This document shows positions 44,692-53,051 of a stretch of DNA of 64,000 bases, piece after piece; the stretch's first letter is position 1; the number at the start of each line of letters is the position of its first letter. The notes under the pieces are model-generated. The model made no database searches, was not told the DNA's origin, and was given only the letters and a program-made list of their open reading frames with translations. Source of the DNA: JAGLSB01 sp023135955 (GTDB taxonomy: Bacteria; Bacteroidota; Bacteroidia; Bacteroidales; GCA-2748055); the NCBI GenBank assembly GCA_030673645.1, contig DAOVIO010000005.1, forward strand, positions 7,937 to 71,936. Reading direction: 5' to 3'. The translations under genes were made by a program, and so were the position numbers.

Positions 44692-45957
44692 TTAATCCTG
44701 TGCCTGAGGTATTGAGAGTTCAAATTTTGTTCCAATCTCAGACTCACTCCATACATTAATACTTCCTTTAAGTGTCTCTACTATTGTTTTTACATAGTAA
44801 AGACCTAAGCCAAAACCTTTTACATTATGAATATCGCCTGTTGGGACTCTGTAAAATTTATCAAAAACATGATTCAAATGTTCTTCTTTTATTCCAATAC
44901 CATGATCCTCAATAGAAAAAGTATAAAAGCCATTTGTGAATTTACTTGAAATTATTATTTCTGGATTTCCATAACTGTATTTTATCGCGTTCGATATCAG
45001 GTTACTGATAATATTCGTGAAATGTATACTGTCTACAGTTATTTTAATATCGGGTGCCATTAGTTTATCCGTAATCTTCACTTCTTCCTCACAATGTTCA
45101 AGACACATATTATGAACATTTTTTCTTATAATTTCATCAGGATACTCTTCAGTCAGATCCAGTGAATAAGTTTCTATATCCAGTAGAGCCATTTGCATAA
45201 CACGGTCGACTTGCTCTTTCATTCTGTTATTTTCGTCAAAAATTATGCGGGCATAGTTTGAGATTCTGCTTTCCGGACTCTCGTCTTGTTCTTTAAGTAA
45301 AACTTCAGAAGCTAGTGAAATTGTTGAAATTGGGGTTTTAAATTCGTGTGTAATATTGTTAATGAAATCATCTCTGATTTGGGAGATTTTTTTCTGTTTA
45401 ATAATTGTGGAAATGACATAATAAAAACTAAAAATTACAATTGAAAGGAACAAGCCCGACATGGCTAACCACCCCGACATGTTTACCAATTCAGTTTTTC
45501 TAACTGTTGAGAAAGCCAGAGCAAGGTGGTAGTAATCTTTTTTCCAGATGCAATACAAACAAGCTTTGTGTATTTTGAGATTTCTTGCTTTTTCAGAGAG
45601 ATTTCCGGTTGTAAAAAGAATAGAATCATTAGAGGTTTTAATGATAGAATAAGAATAGTGATCGTCAAGTTCGTGATAATCAGTATATTTTTTTAGCAAT
45701 GACTCTAAAGTTATAGTATCGAGAACCTCAAAAAGGTTTTGGGGTATAAGAATACTGTCAGTTTCTTTTATTTCAAGTGATTCTGCTATATCAGTTAATT
45801 CTTCAAGGACATCATCAAGAGCAAGATCTACGCGGTGAGAATGTTGCTTTTCAGCAATTGTCAGTGCATTTCTAACCCACAGTGCCTGGCTCAAAATGAG
45901 ACCGATCAGGGATATAGATGAGAAAAAGATAATATATTGAATAGTTCGCTTACCCAT
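44692..45957 (-). CDS. rprX: Sensor histidine kinase, RprX-like
   Basis: 421 residues with two membrane helices (about 8-27 and 160-186) around a periplasmic domain carrying Cys133 and Cys136 (CLYC). The HisKA domain has His204 in ITHEFKTPIS, and the HATPase domain has NLISNAIKY, IEDHGIGI and GFGLGLYYVK. It phosphorylates the RprY-like regulator encoded 17 bases downstream. The CLYC pair is a possible redox or metal sensing element. Confidence 0.9.
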   Translation of the reverse strand: MGKRTIQYIIFFSSISLIGLILSQALWVRNALTIAEKQHSHRVDLALDDVLEELTDIAESLEIKETDSILIPQNLFEVLDTITLESLLKKYTDYHELDDHYSYSIIKTSNDSILFTTGNLSEKARNLKIHKACLYCIWKKDYYHLALAFSTVRKTELVNMSGWLAMSGLFLSIVIFSFYYVISTIIKQKKISQIRDDFINNITHEFKTPISTISLASEVLLKEQDESPESRISNYARIIFDENNRMKEQVDRVMQMALLDIETYSLDLTEEYPDEIIRKNVHNMCLEHCEEEVKITDKLMAPDIKITVDSIHFTNIISNLISNAIKYSYGNPEIIISSKFTNGFYTFSIEDHGIGIKEEHLNHVFDKFYRVPTGDIHNVKGFGLGLYYVKTIVETLKGSINVWSESEIGTKFELSIPQAQD

Positions 45958-46039
45958 AGGTTTTATAAAGGAACAATTTTTCTTGAATTTGGTTCGAAGA
46001 GGTATTTTGTGTGTTGTTCCTCAGAGTAAAAGTAGGCAA

Positions 46040-46600
46040 TTATGAATTAAATTTATTCATAGTAAACTTAATTCCAATGGTCCCAAAAGATTTAATTGAT
46101 TCACAGGCGTGGTTAATTTTTTCAGTAAGGGTTTTAAGTTCTTCTTCTGTCCATTTTCCAAGAACATGATCCACCTGATGTCCTTTCGGGAATACATTTC
46201 CAATACCAAAACGAAGTCGTGCAAATTCAGAAGTTCCCAAAGTTTGGATAATACTGGTTAAGCCATTATGGCCGGCATCTCCACCTTTGGCCCGTAATCT
46301 AATCTTGCCATAAGGCAGGGCTATATCATCAGTAACTATGAGAAGGTTTTCGTCAGGAATTTTCAGCTTTTTAAGATAATAATTAACGGCATTGCCGCTA
46401 AGATTAACATAAGTGTTTGGCTTTAAAAGGTGGAAATGTCTGGATTTGTACTTTAATTCAGTAATCCATCCATAACGCTTATCCATAAAAGTAATATTGG
46501 ACGCCCCTGCAAGGGCATCCAATATATCAAAACCAATATTATGTCGGGAGTGAGCGTATTGCTCACCGGGATTTCCTATTCCAGTGATCAGATACTTCAC
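46040..46600 (-). CDS. pth: Peptidyl-tRNA hydrolase
   Basis: 186 residues with MKYLITGIGNPGEQYAHSRHNIGFDILD (catalytic His in RHNIG), LLKPNTYVNLSG and the GGDAGHNGLTSI segment. It frees tRNA from peptidyl-tRNA dropped by ribosomes. It follows rplY by 17 bases, a common gene pair in bacteria. Confidence 0.96.
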   Translation of the reverse strand: MKYLITGIGNPGEQYAHSRHNIGFDILDALAGASNITFMDKRYGWITELKYKSRHFHLLKPNTYVNLSGNAVNYYLKKLKIPDENLLIVTDDIALPYGKIRLRAKGGDAGHNGLTSIIQTLGTSEFARLRFGIGNVFPKGHQVDHVLGKWTEEELKTLTEKINHACESIKSFGTIGIKFTMNKFNS

Positions 46601-46617
46601 AATATAGAAGTTAGAGT

Positions 46618-47313
46618 TTAGCTTTTATCAGCACTGCCACCATCAGATGGAGTTTCTTTTCCTTCACCTTCAGTTCCTTCTTCGCCTTCTTCACCTTCTT
46701 CGCCTTCTTCGCCTTCTTCACCTTCTTCACCTTCAACCACAGCTTCTTCAATTTCCATACCTTTCAGGGCAATCCTTGATGAAACTACAGAAACAATCAT
46801 AGAACGATGTGGATCGAGAATCTCCAAATTAGGATAATCAAGATCTCCAATTTTAATAACCTCGCTAATATCTAAATCTGTAATATCAATTTCAAGTTTC
46901 TCAGGCATATGTTCCAATAAACCCTGAACTTTAAGGTATCTTCTTCTTTGTCTCATTTTACCACCATTTTTAATACCAATGGCGGCTCCTGTTAACAAAA
47001 TAGGAAGTGTTGCAATTACAGGCTTACCCTCAAGTGCTTCAATAAAATCAATGTGAATGATACTGTCTGTAACAGGATGAAATTGAATTTCCTGCATTAA
47101 AGCTTTGTGCTTTTCACCTTCAATGTCGAGTTCGACAATAAATACATCAGGAGAATAAACAATCTTTTTAAATAGGTTTTCGTGAGCATAGAAGTGATAA
47201 TTTGTTCCACCACCATACATTACACAAGGTACCATTTCCTGTTTTCTGAGAAGGCGTGTTTCGCCTTTACCCAATTTTTCTCTTTTCTTTACAGAGATTT
47301 GAATTGTTTTCAT
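46618..47313 (-). CDS. rplY: Ribosomal protein bL25 (Ctc-type) with acidic repeat tail
   Basis: 231 residues. The L25 domain starts IQISVKKREKLGKGETRLLRKQ with VPCVMYGGG and is joined to a TL5/CTC C-terminal domain (LPILLTGAAIGIKNGGKMRQRRRY, LEHMPEKLEIDITDL). It binds 5S rRNA. The end is a low-complexity acidic tail (GEE repeats, then GTEGEGKETPSDGG), unusual for a ribosomal protein in its regularity. It is followed by pth and preceded by its own promoter. Confidence 0.95.
   Translation of the reverse strand: MKTIQISVKKREKLGKGETRLLRKQEMVPCVMYGGGTNYHFYAHENLFKKIVYSPDVFIVELDIEGEKHKALMQEIQFHPVTDSIIHIDFIEALEGKPVIATLPILLTGAAIGIKNGGKMRQRRRYLKVQGLLEHMPEKLEIDITDLDISEVIKIGDLDYPNLEILDPHRSMIVSVVSSRIALKGMEIEEAVVEGEEGEEGEEGEEGEEGEEGTEGEGKETPSDGGSADKS
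46678..46731. repeat. 9-bp tandem repeat in the rplY 3' end
   Basis: Six units of TTCTTCRCC on the plus strand encode Gly-Glu-Glu repeats in the acidic tail of L25. The repeat length is a multiple of three, so copy-number change would keep the frame. Confidence 0.9.
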
Positions 47314-47392
47314 AATTAAAATTGTGCTACTTAGAATTAAACAAAATTCCCCATCACACCAGGGATATTTTTCCTTTTAAAAAAAAGGAGTG

Positions 47393-47400
47393 CAAATATA
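47393..47400 (-). promoter_or_regulatory. -7 promoter box for rplY-pth
   Basis: The minus strand reads TATATTTG, 79 bases upstream of the rplY start and just after the prs stop. The leader it would create contains two small hairpins (CCTTTT...AAAAGG and TCCC...GGGGA), which may be a place for translational control of L25. Confidence 0.55.
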
Positions 47401-47404
47401 GTAA

Positions 47405-48343
47405 TTAAGTTATAAAATGCGAACTAATAGACTCGAAATTATATACTTTTCTAATTACTTCTGCAAAAATATCAGCAATAGTTAATACTTTTATTTTGTC
47501 CGATTGATTTTGGATTGGGATTGAATCGGTTACAAGAACTTCATCAATATATGACTGATTGATTCTTTCATATGCAGGTCCGGATAATACTGGGTGAGTT
47601 GCAATAACTCTAACAGATTTGGCTCCTCCATTTTTCATCATCTCAGCGGCAAGAGTAATTGTTCCGGCTGTGTCTATCATGTCATCGATGATGAAAATAT
47701 TTTTACCTTCTATTTCACCTATGGCTCTGATTTCTTCAACAACATTTGGTTTTTTGCGGGTTTTGTAGCAAATCACCATATGGCAATCAAGAAAACGAGC
47801 GTAAGCATTTGCTCTTTTTGCACCACCCATATCAGGAGCTGCAATTGCCATATTATCAAGGCCGAGATTTTTCAAATAAGGAACAAAGACAGCAGAGGCA
47901 TAAAGATGATCGACAGGGACATCAAAAAAACCTTGTAATTGATCAGCGTGCATATCCATGGTCATTACTCTATCGACACCAGCCGACACCAATAAGTTAG
48001 CCTTTAGTTTAGCTCCGATTGATGATCGTGGTTTGTCTTTTCTGTCTTGACGGCCATAGCCAAAATAGGGTAAAACTGCCACCACTTTATAAGCACTTGC
48101 CCTTTTTGCTGCATCGATCATTAAAAGTAACTCGAGAATATTTTCGGCAGGAGGATTAGTAGATTGAATAATAAATACTATACAGCCTCTGACAGATTCT
48201 TCATAATAAGGTTGCATTTCGCCGTCGCTAAATTCCAGAACCGTTGTTTTTCCAAGTTCAACACCGAAAGAGGTAGCAATTCTTTCGGCAAGTGGTCTTG
48301 AATTTCTGCCAGAAAAGAACTTGAGTGGAGCCGAATTTTTCAT
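47405..48343 (-). CDS. prs: Ribose-phosphate pyrophosphokinase
   Basis: 312 residues with the ATP-binding LPYFGYGRQDRKDKPRSSI, the DMHADQLQGFFD motif, and the PRPP-binding loop IFIIDDMIDTAGT. It makes PRPP for nucleotide, histidine and tryptophan synthesis. The gene has its own promoter and is the nearest upstream gene of rplY. Confidence 0.96.
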   Translation of the reverse strand: MKNSAPLKFFSGRNSRPLAERIATSFGVELGKTTVLEFSDGEMQPYYEESVRGCIVFIIQSTNPPAENILELLLMIDAAKRASAYKVVAVLPYFGYGRQDRKDKPRSSIGAKLKANLLVSAGVDRVMTMDMHADQLQGFFDVPVDHLYASAVFVPYLKNLGLDNMAIAAPDMGGAKRANAYARFLDCHMVICYKTRKKPNVVEEIRAIGEIEGKNIFIIDDMIDTAGTITLAAEMMKNGGAKSVRVIATHPVLSGPAYERINQSYIDEVLVTDSIPIQNQSDKIKVLTIADIFAEVIRKVYNFESISSHFIT

Positions 48344-48383
48344 CTTGTTAAAGGATGGGTTTATTGGTTTATATTTTCGCAGA

Positions 48384-48391
48384 CAAATGTA
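48384..48391 (-). promoter_or_regulatory. -7 promoter box for prs
   Basis: The minus strand reads TACATTTG, matching TAnnTTTG, 40 bases upstream of the prs start. A TTGAC (complement of 48414-48418) is a possible -33 partner. Confidence 0.6.
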
Positions 48392-48556
48392 TGAAATCTT
48401 ATATCAATATTTTGTCAATATTTGGGAAAAAGTTGTAAAAGAATAGGTTAATTATTTTATATCCTTTGACAAATTTATAATTGGTTTAGTTAAGATTAAG
48501 GTTTTTTTAATTATTTGGACAAGAGATCCGAGAATATTTACATAGTTTTTTAGGGC

Positions 48557-49147
48557 TTATTTTGAATATTCCTGAATAAATTTCAGGATTTCTTCTCTTC
48601 CAACTTTTGTAACTGATGAACTGAGAATTCGGGTTGGCAGCTCTTCCCAGTTTTCAAACAGACTTTCCTCAAATGCTTTCAGATTATTATGTAATACCTT
48701 TTTATTTATTTTGTCAGATTTTGTAAACACAATATTAAAAGGTACTTGTTTTTCTCCAAGCCAGGTAATAAATTCAAGATCGATCTTCTGTGGTTTGAGT
48801 CTTGAGTCGATTAGGACGAAAACGCAAACTAAGCTCTCTCTTTTAAGAATATATTCTTCAATTAATAATCCGAATCTCTCCCTATCTTTTTTGCTGACTT
48901 TTGCATAGCCATAACCCGGTAAATCTACCAGATACCAATTATCTTCAATTAAAAAGTGGTTGATGAGTCTTGTTTTGCCTGGAGTAGTTGATGTTTTTGC
49001 CAGACTCTTCCTTCCTGTTAGCATGTTAATAAGAGAGGATTTTCCTACATTGGACCTGCCAATAAAAGCAAATTCCGGTTGTTTAGTATTAGGACATTCA
49101 CTGTTTTTCTGACTGCTTTTAATAAATACAGCCTTTTTAATTATCAT
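48557..49147 (-). CDS. engB: Ribosome-biogenesis GTPase EngB/YsxC
   Basis: 196 residues with the G motifs of TrmE-Era-type GTPases: G1 GRSNVGKSSL, G2 TSTTPGKTRLINHF, G3 DLPGYGYAKV, G4 FTKSDKIN and G5 SSVTK. It helps 50S subunit assembly. Its start overlaps the thioesterase stop by four bases, so the two are translated together. Confidence 0.95.
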   Translation of the reverse strand: MIIKKAVFIKSSQKNSECPNTKQPEFAFIGRSNVGKSSLINMLTGRKSLAKTSTTPGKTRLINHFLIEDNWYLVDLPGYGYAKVSKKDRERFGLLIEEYILKRESLVCVFVLIDSRLKPQKIDLEFITWLGEKQVPFNIVFTKSDKINKKVLHNNLKAFEESLFENWEELPTRILSSSVTKVGREEILKFIQEYSK

Positions 49148-49536
49148 TTTTTATCTCCTATTAATCGTTCAAAAGCATCTTCATTAATAACTGCTCTTAT
49201 ATGAGTAGCATTCGCAATTTCCGATGAAATTGTACGTACACTAATCTCGAATGTCATTTTTCGTCCTGAAACATCAGTTAATCGGGATAAACACTCAATA
49301 TTTGTGCCCTCTGTCACAGGTATTTTATGCTCAAACTGAAATTCTATTCCAACAGTACTGTATCCTTGTGGGAGATATCCCTGAACAGAAGAAAGCGCGA
49401 CATACTCCATAAATGCAATGATTCTGGAACTGGCTAATACCGGCATATGTTCACTTCCGAAAATTGTGGCAATATCTTCCTTACTAACAGTTCGACTGAC
49501 AGCATTTTCAATTCCAGGTTGCAGATTTAGTATCAT
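49144..49536 (-). CDS. FlK-like hot-dog thioesterase
   Basis: 130 residues of hot-dog fold. The segments MPVLASSRIIAFMEYVALSSVQGYLP, STVGIEFQFEHKIPVTEGTN and THIRAVINEDAFERL agree with the fluoroacetyl-CoA thioesterase-like family, in which Thr, Glu and His act. The Glu in FMEYVA and His in ATHIRAV are visible. The real substrate is probably an acyl-CoA and is unknown; the link with engB may be only positional. Confidence 0.8.
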   Translation of the reverse strand: MILNLQPGIENAVSRTVSKEDIATIFGSEHMPVLASSRIIAFMEYVALSSVQGYLPQGYSTVGIEFQFEHKIPVTEGTNIECLSRLTDVSGRKMTFEISVRTISSEIANATHIRAVINEDAFERLIGDKK

Positions 49537-49656
49537 GAAATAAGTTAATTAGAGTTGCTGGTTTGTCTGGTAAATAGAATCTGGTAACAAGTAACCCACA
49601 TTATTTTATCAAATTTATGATTTTTATTTCGAAGTAACTATTTCGTAGTTAATTTT

Positions 49657-49690
49657 CCAACCACTAACCGCTAACCGCCAATTCCTAATC
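49657..49690. repeat. Short CTAACCGCTAACCGCC repeat block
   Basis: CCAACCACTAACCGCTAACCGCC lies at the 3' end of manA and is the complement type of the GGTTAGC block at 18535. It is a small member of the degenerate intergenic family. Confidence 0.45.
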
Positions 49691-50671
49691 CTCCCTTATA
49701 TATATTTCCAGTAAACGGCTTTCATTAATCGGAATTAATTCTAATTTTTTTATTTCCGCGGGTATTAATACAGTTTCCCCATAGTTTAGGGTTATTTCTT
49801 CTGTTTCGGAATATTTAATTAATACTTTTCCTGATATACACATGTAAATAACAAAGGAATCGATAAAATTATAATCCTTTTCAACTGCACGATCGAACCA
49901 AATTAAGTTTGTTGTAAAATATTGGCAACTAACCAGATCAACAGTTTTATTGGATTTCTTCTCATAAGGAGTAGAGTAATCAGAGTATGTCTTAAAGTCA
50001 ATAACGTCTATTGCCAGATCAGTATGCAGTTCTCTGGTATTCCCATTTTTATCCTTACGGTTAAAATCATAGATACGATAAGTAATATCCGAAGTTTGTT
50101 GAACCTCTGCAATAATTATACCTGCACCTATGGCATGTACTCTTCCGGCTGGAATGAAAAACACATCTCCTTCTTTCGTTTTTTCTTCATTCAGAATTTC
50201 TTCCAGACTGTTGTTTTTTAAATGATGAAGATATTCATCCTGACCAATTCCAGGTTTAAAACTTGAAATTAATTTAGTTCCATTGTCAGCTTGAACAACA
50301 TACCACATCTCAGTTTTTCCATAGGAATTATGTCTTTTCAGAGCTGTATTATCATCTGGATGAACCTGAATACTGAGGTCATCATTAGCATCAATAAATT
50401 TGACAAGTAATGGAAACTGTGTTCCAAATTTTTCAAAAGTCTTATCACCCACCAGGTCACCCATATATATTCCGATAAGTTCCTGGATATTATTGCCTTT
50501 AAGGAATCCTTCTGAAACAACTGATATATTTCCTTCAACGGAAGATATTTCCCAGCTTTCACCAGCTTTATTACCTGCTTCCTTTTTATTGAGAATATTT
50601 TTTAATTTGCTCCCTCCCCAAATCTTATCAGAAATAATTGGAGTAAATTTTAACGGGTAAAGGCTATTCAT
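49685..50671 (-). CDS. manA: Mannose-6-phosphate isomerase (class I type)
   Basis: 328 residues of cupin fold with LKFTPIISDKIWGGSKL, the zinc-binding LSIQVHPDD (Gln and His), KTEMWYVV (Glu) and VFFIPAGRVHAIGAGI (His). It interconverts fructose-6-phosphate and mannose-6-phosphate, feeding mannose-containing glycans. It follows a Dabb gene on the same strand. Confidence 0.92.
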   Translation of the reverse strand: MNSLYPLKFTPIISDKIWGGSKLKNILNKKEAGNKAGESWEISSVEGNISVVSEGFLKGNNIQELIGIYMGDLVGDKTFEKFGTQFPLLVKFIDANDDLSIQVHPDDNTALKRHNSYGKTEMWYVVQADNGTKLISSFKPGIGQDEYLHHLKNNSLEEILNEEKTKEGDVFFIPAGRVHAIGAGIIIAEVQQTSDITYRIYDFNRKDKNGNTRELHTDLAIDVIDFKTYSDYSTPYEKKSNKTVDLVSCQYFTTNLIWFDRAVEKDYNFIDSFVIYMCISGKVLIKYSETEEITLNYGETVLIPAEIKKLELIPINESRLLEIYIRED

Positions 50672-50728
50672 TTCTTCTATTTTATTTAATAACCGTGATC
50701 AAATGTGATGTGATTATTCAAATCTATT

Positions 50729-51025
50729 TTAATCCTGGACCATATAATCAACAACTGCAATTTCCTTGTCTAGTTTTCCTAAATGATCTATTAGTTTAAC
50801 ATGTTGAGGATGTACCTGATATTCCTTAAGTCCCTGCTCATCATTGAATTCAGCAAAGAGCGCAAGGTCGAATGCCGATTCCCGAGGACTAAAGTTAATA
50901 CCTGCCTCAATATTTATGACTGAAGGAATTGATGTACCCAGATCATCTATCATTTTTTTTAATTCTTTCAGATCTTCTTGTTTATTTTGAGTTTTTATTT
51001 TGAAAAAAACGATATGTTTTATCAT
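50729..51025 (-). CDS. Dabb (stress-responsive A/B barrel) family protein
   Basis: 98 residues with MIKHIVFFKIK, LKELKKMIDDLGTSIPSVINIEAGINFSP, FDLALFAEFNDEQGLKEYQVHPQHVKL and AVVDYM, the standard Dabb pattern. These small dimers are ferredoxin-like; some are cyclases or stress proteins. The role here is unknown. Confidence 0.92.
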   Translation of the reverse strand: MIKHIVFFKIKTQNKQEDLKELKKMIDDLGTSIPSVINIEAGINFSPRESAFDLALFAEFNDEQGLKEYQVHPQHVKLIDHLGKLDKEIAVVDYMVQD

Positions 51026-51135
51026 GATTAAATGTTTTTTTTACAAATTTGTATATTAAGCTAACGAAAAGCAAAGTTATAATGTTTAAGTCAAAATAAA
51101 TAATATGTCATATTCCGGAATTGATATGTTGGTAC

Positions 51136-51166
51136 TGGTTGCCGGGAAGAAAAGAACCAGCAACCA
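51136..51166. repeat. Inverted AACCAGCAACC repeat
   Basis: TGGTTGCCGG (51136-51145) pairs with CCAGCAACCA (51157-51166), one mismatch, over an 11-base loop. It belongs to the AACCAGCAACC family and lies about 25 bases before the visible part of the uridine kinase remnant, where it may mark the breakpoint. Confidence 0.65.
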
Positions 51167-51190
51167 TTTTTCAAATATCATTAATCAGGA

Positions 51191-51387
51191 TACAAGATAA
51201 AATTAAAAACAGGTAAGGTATTAAACAACCTACTTATTCTTATCTGACTTGTACTCGCAATAAAGAAACGATTAATGTTGAACCTACAAAAAGATATGCC
51301 GATATTATTGTGCCTCAGGGTGGTAATAATTCGGTTGCTATAAATGTTTTAACTACTATTACTAAAGAGAGACTTGGACTGCAATAA
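51191..51387 (+). pseudogene. udk: Uridine kinase (udk) remnant
   Basis: The sequence encodes two separated parts of uridine kinase. The first is the middle segment (KLKTGKV, then after a one-base shift QPTYSYLTCTRNKETINVEP). The second, continuing without a break, is the C-terminal segment (VEPTKRYADIIVPQGG, NNSVAINVL), ending in TAA at 51385. In intact enzymes about 100 residues lie between, and both ends read VEP. The N-terminal P-loop part is missing. The gene is thus 5'-truncated, frameshifted and deleted inside, so it cannot be functional. Confidence 0.82.
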
Positions 51388-51428
51388 TATTGCATGCTAA
51401 TACCTTATTTTTATAGAAAATTAATCTT

Positions 51429-52148
51429 ATGCTGGATCATATTTCACCGGAGAACCTTCTCTTTTTAGATATTGAGACGGTTCCACAGACAGCTACTCAT
51501 GATGAAATGGGTGATGCTGAAAAAAACCTTTGGGCTAAAAAAGCAGGGTTTTTGATAAAAGACAATGAAAATCCGGAAGATATTTTTCAACGTTCCGGAA
51601 TTTATGCTGAATTTGGGAAAATTATATGCATATCTGTTGGACATTTGCATGTTCAGGATGGAAAGCCTGGCGCTAGAATAAAGTCTTTTTATGGGGATGA
51701 TGAAGCTAAACTATTGATGGATCTTAAGCAAATGCTGACTAAATATTCAAAAGTCAGGGATTTTTCACTTTGTGCACATAATGGCAAGGAGTTTGATTTT
51801 CCCTATATAGCCAGGCGCATGCTCATAAATTCGATTGTTCTCCCATCGGAGTTCGATATAGCAGGAAAGAAACCATGGGAAATCAAACATATAGATACCA
51901 TGGAATTGTGGAAATTCGGTGATTTTAAAAATTATACCTCCCTCGAACTTTTATGCAATGTTTTTAAAATACCAACTCCAAAAGATGATATTGATGGATC
52001 GCAGGTGGCTGCTGTTTATTATGAGGATAAGGACCTTGCCAGAATTGTAAAGTATTGTGAAAGGGATGTTATTTCTATTATTCAGTTGATGCTTAAATTC
52101 AAATGTAGGGATGTTATTCCTCAGGAAGACATTGAAGTGATTGGGTGA
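51429..52148 (+). CDS. Predicted 3'-5' exonuclease (PolB-like DEDDy)
   Basis: 239 residues with Exo I in NLLFLDIETVP, Exo II in CAHNGKEFDFPYIARRM and Exo III YCERDVISIIQLML (Tyr-x-x-x-Asp type). The intermediate motif LWKFGDFKNYTSLELLCNVF is typical of the PolB-like predicted exonuclease family. It acts on nucleic-acid 3' ends; a specific repair role is not known. It ends 18 bases before the stop of the convergent hydrolase gene. Confidence 0.88.
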   Translation: MLDHISPENLLFLDIETVPQTATHDEMGDAEKNLWAKKAGFLIKDNENPEDIFQRSGIYAEFGKIICISVGHLHVQDGKPGARIKSFYGDDEAKLLMDLKQMLTKYSKVRDFSLCAHNGKEFDFPYIARRMLINSIVLPSEFDIAGKKPWEIKHIDTMELWKFGDFKNYTSLELLCNVFKIPTPKDDIDGSQVAAVYYEDKDLARIVKYCERDVISIIQLMLKFKCRDVIPQEDIEVIG

Positions 52149-52165
52149 TAAGGATATTCACTTAA

Positions 52166-52975
52166 CTAATTATCAAGGAAGTACTTTACATTTTTAAGAA
52201 AAAGATCTGTTTGCTCGGCATGCACCCAATGACCTGAATTCGGAATGCTAACAATATCAGCTACTGGAAATATGCTTTGGATTATGGAATAATCATGATC
52301 GCTTATGTAGTCAGAATCGGCTCCTTTAATAAAGAGTACCGGAAAACCTTCTACTCCCGTTCCGTTATTTATTTCCTTAGAATTTAATCCATCAAGAATG
52401 CTTGGCAAATTATCATGAAGACTTTTGAGATTAATCTTCCATTCAAAGCTATTTTTGTCTTTCCGTTGTATATTTTTAAGTAGAAATTGTCTGATTCTTG
52501 GCGATTTGATTGTGTCTGCAAGTATCATATCAATTTCAATTCTGGAATCTACCTTTTCCAAATCTACTTTTATCAATGCTTGTATTATGTTCATATGATC
52601 GACTGTTTGTGGGGCGGGTTGATCCAGACTGATATATGAGCGTGGTGAAATATCAACAACTGTAAGAGATTGCACCATCTCTGGATAATCAACCGCAAAG
52701 AACATACAAGCCTTCCCACCCATTGAATGCCCTAACAGACTAGCCTTTTTTAAAGATTGCTGTTCCATAAATTCCAAAAGGTCATTCTTTAATAAAGTAT
52801 AGTTATGATCTAAAGTATGTGGAGATCTTCCATGGTTCCTCCAATCAATTATAAATACCTCATGAGTTTTTGCCAATTCACGTCCAATACCAACCCAATT
52901 GTCAGATGCACCATATAAACCATGAGCAATAACAAGGGGAGGCCCTTCGCCAATTTTTCTGAATGACATGTGCAT
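52166..52975 (-). CDS. Alpha/beta-fold hydrolase (YbfF-like)
   Basis: 269 residues with MSFRKIGEGPPLVIAHGLYGASDNW, the nucleophile elbow in LLGHSMGGKACM (Ser), Asp in the VLFIKGADSDYI strand and His in NSGHWVHAEQ. The pattern DWRNHGRSPHT is typical of the YbfF esterase branch. The substrate is unknown. It lies upstream of neither pdxJ nor another gene in a clear operon. Confidence 0.88.
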   Translation of the reverse strand: MHMSFRKIGEGPPLVIAHGLYGASDNWVGIGRELAKTHEVFIIDWRNHGRSPHTLDHNYTLLKNDLLEFMEQQSLKKASLLGHSMGGKACMFFAVDYPEMVQSLTVVDISPRSYISLDQPAPQTVDHMNIIQALIKVDLEKVDSRIEIDMILADTIKSPRIRQFLLKNIQRKDKNSFEWKINLKSLHDNLPSILDGLNSKEINNGTGVEGFPVLFIKGADSDYISDHDYSIIQSIFPVADIVSIPNSGHWVHAEQTDLFLKNVKYFLDN

Positions 52976-53051
52976 GTTCTTATAATTTATTTTTGGGTCA
53001 CCACTGATTATTTTAATCGTGTACCAGAATATTTTATTGATTTAGTTTAAA

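Noticed and set aside
51241..51387. Treating the uridine kinase piece as a short functional gene
   Set aside because: It lacks the P-loop and most of the kinase core, has a one-base frameshift upstream and an internal deletion.
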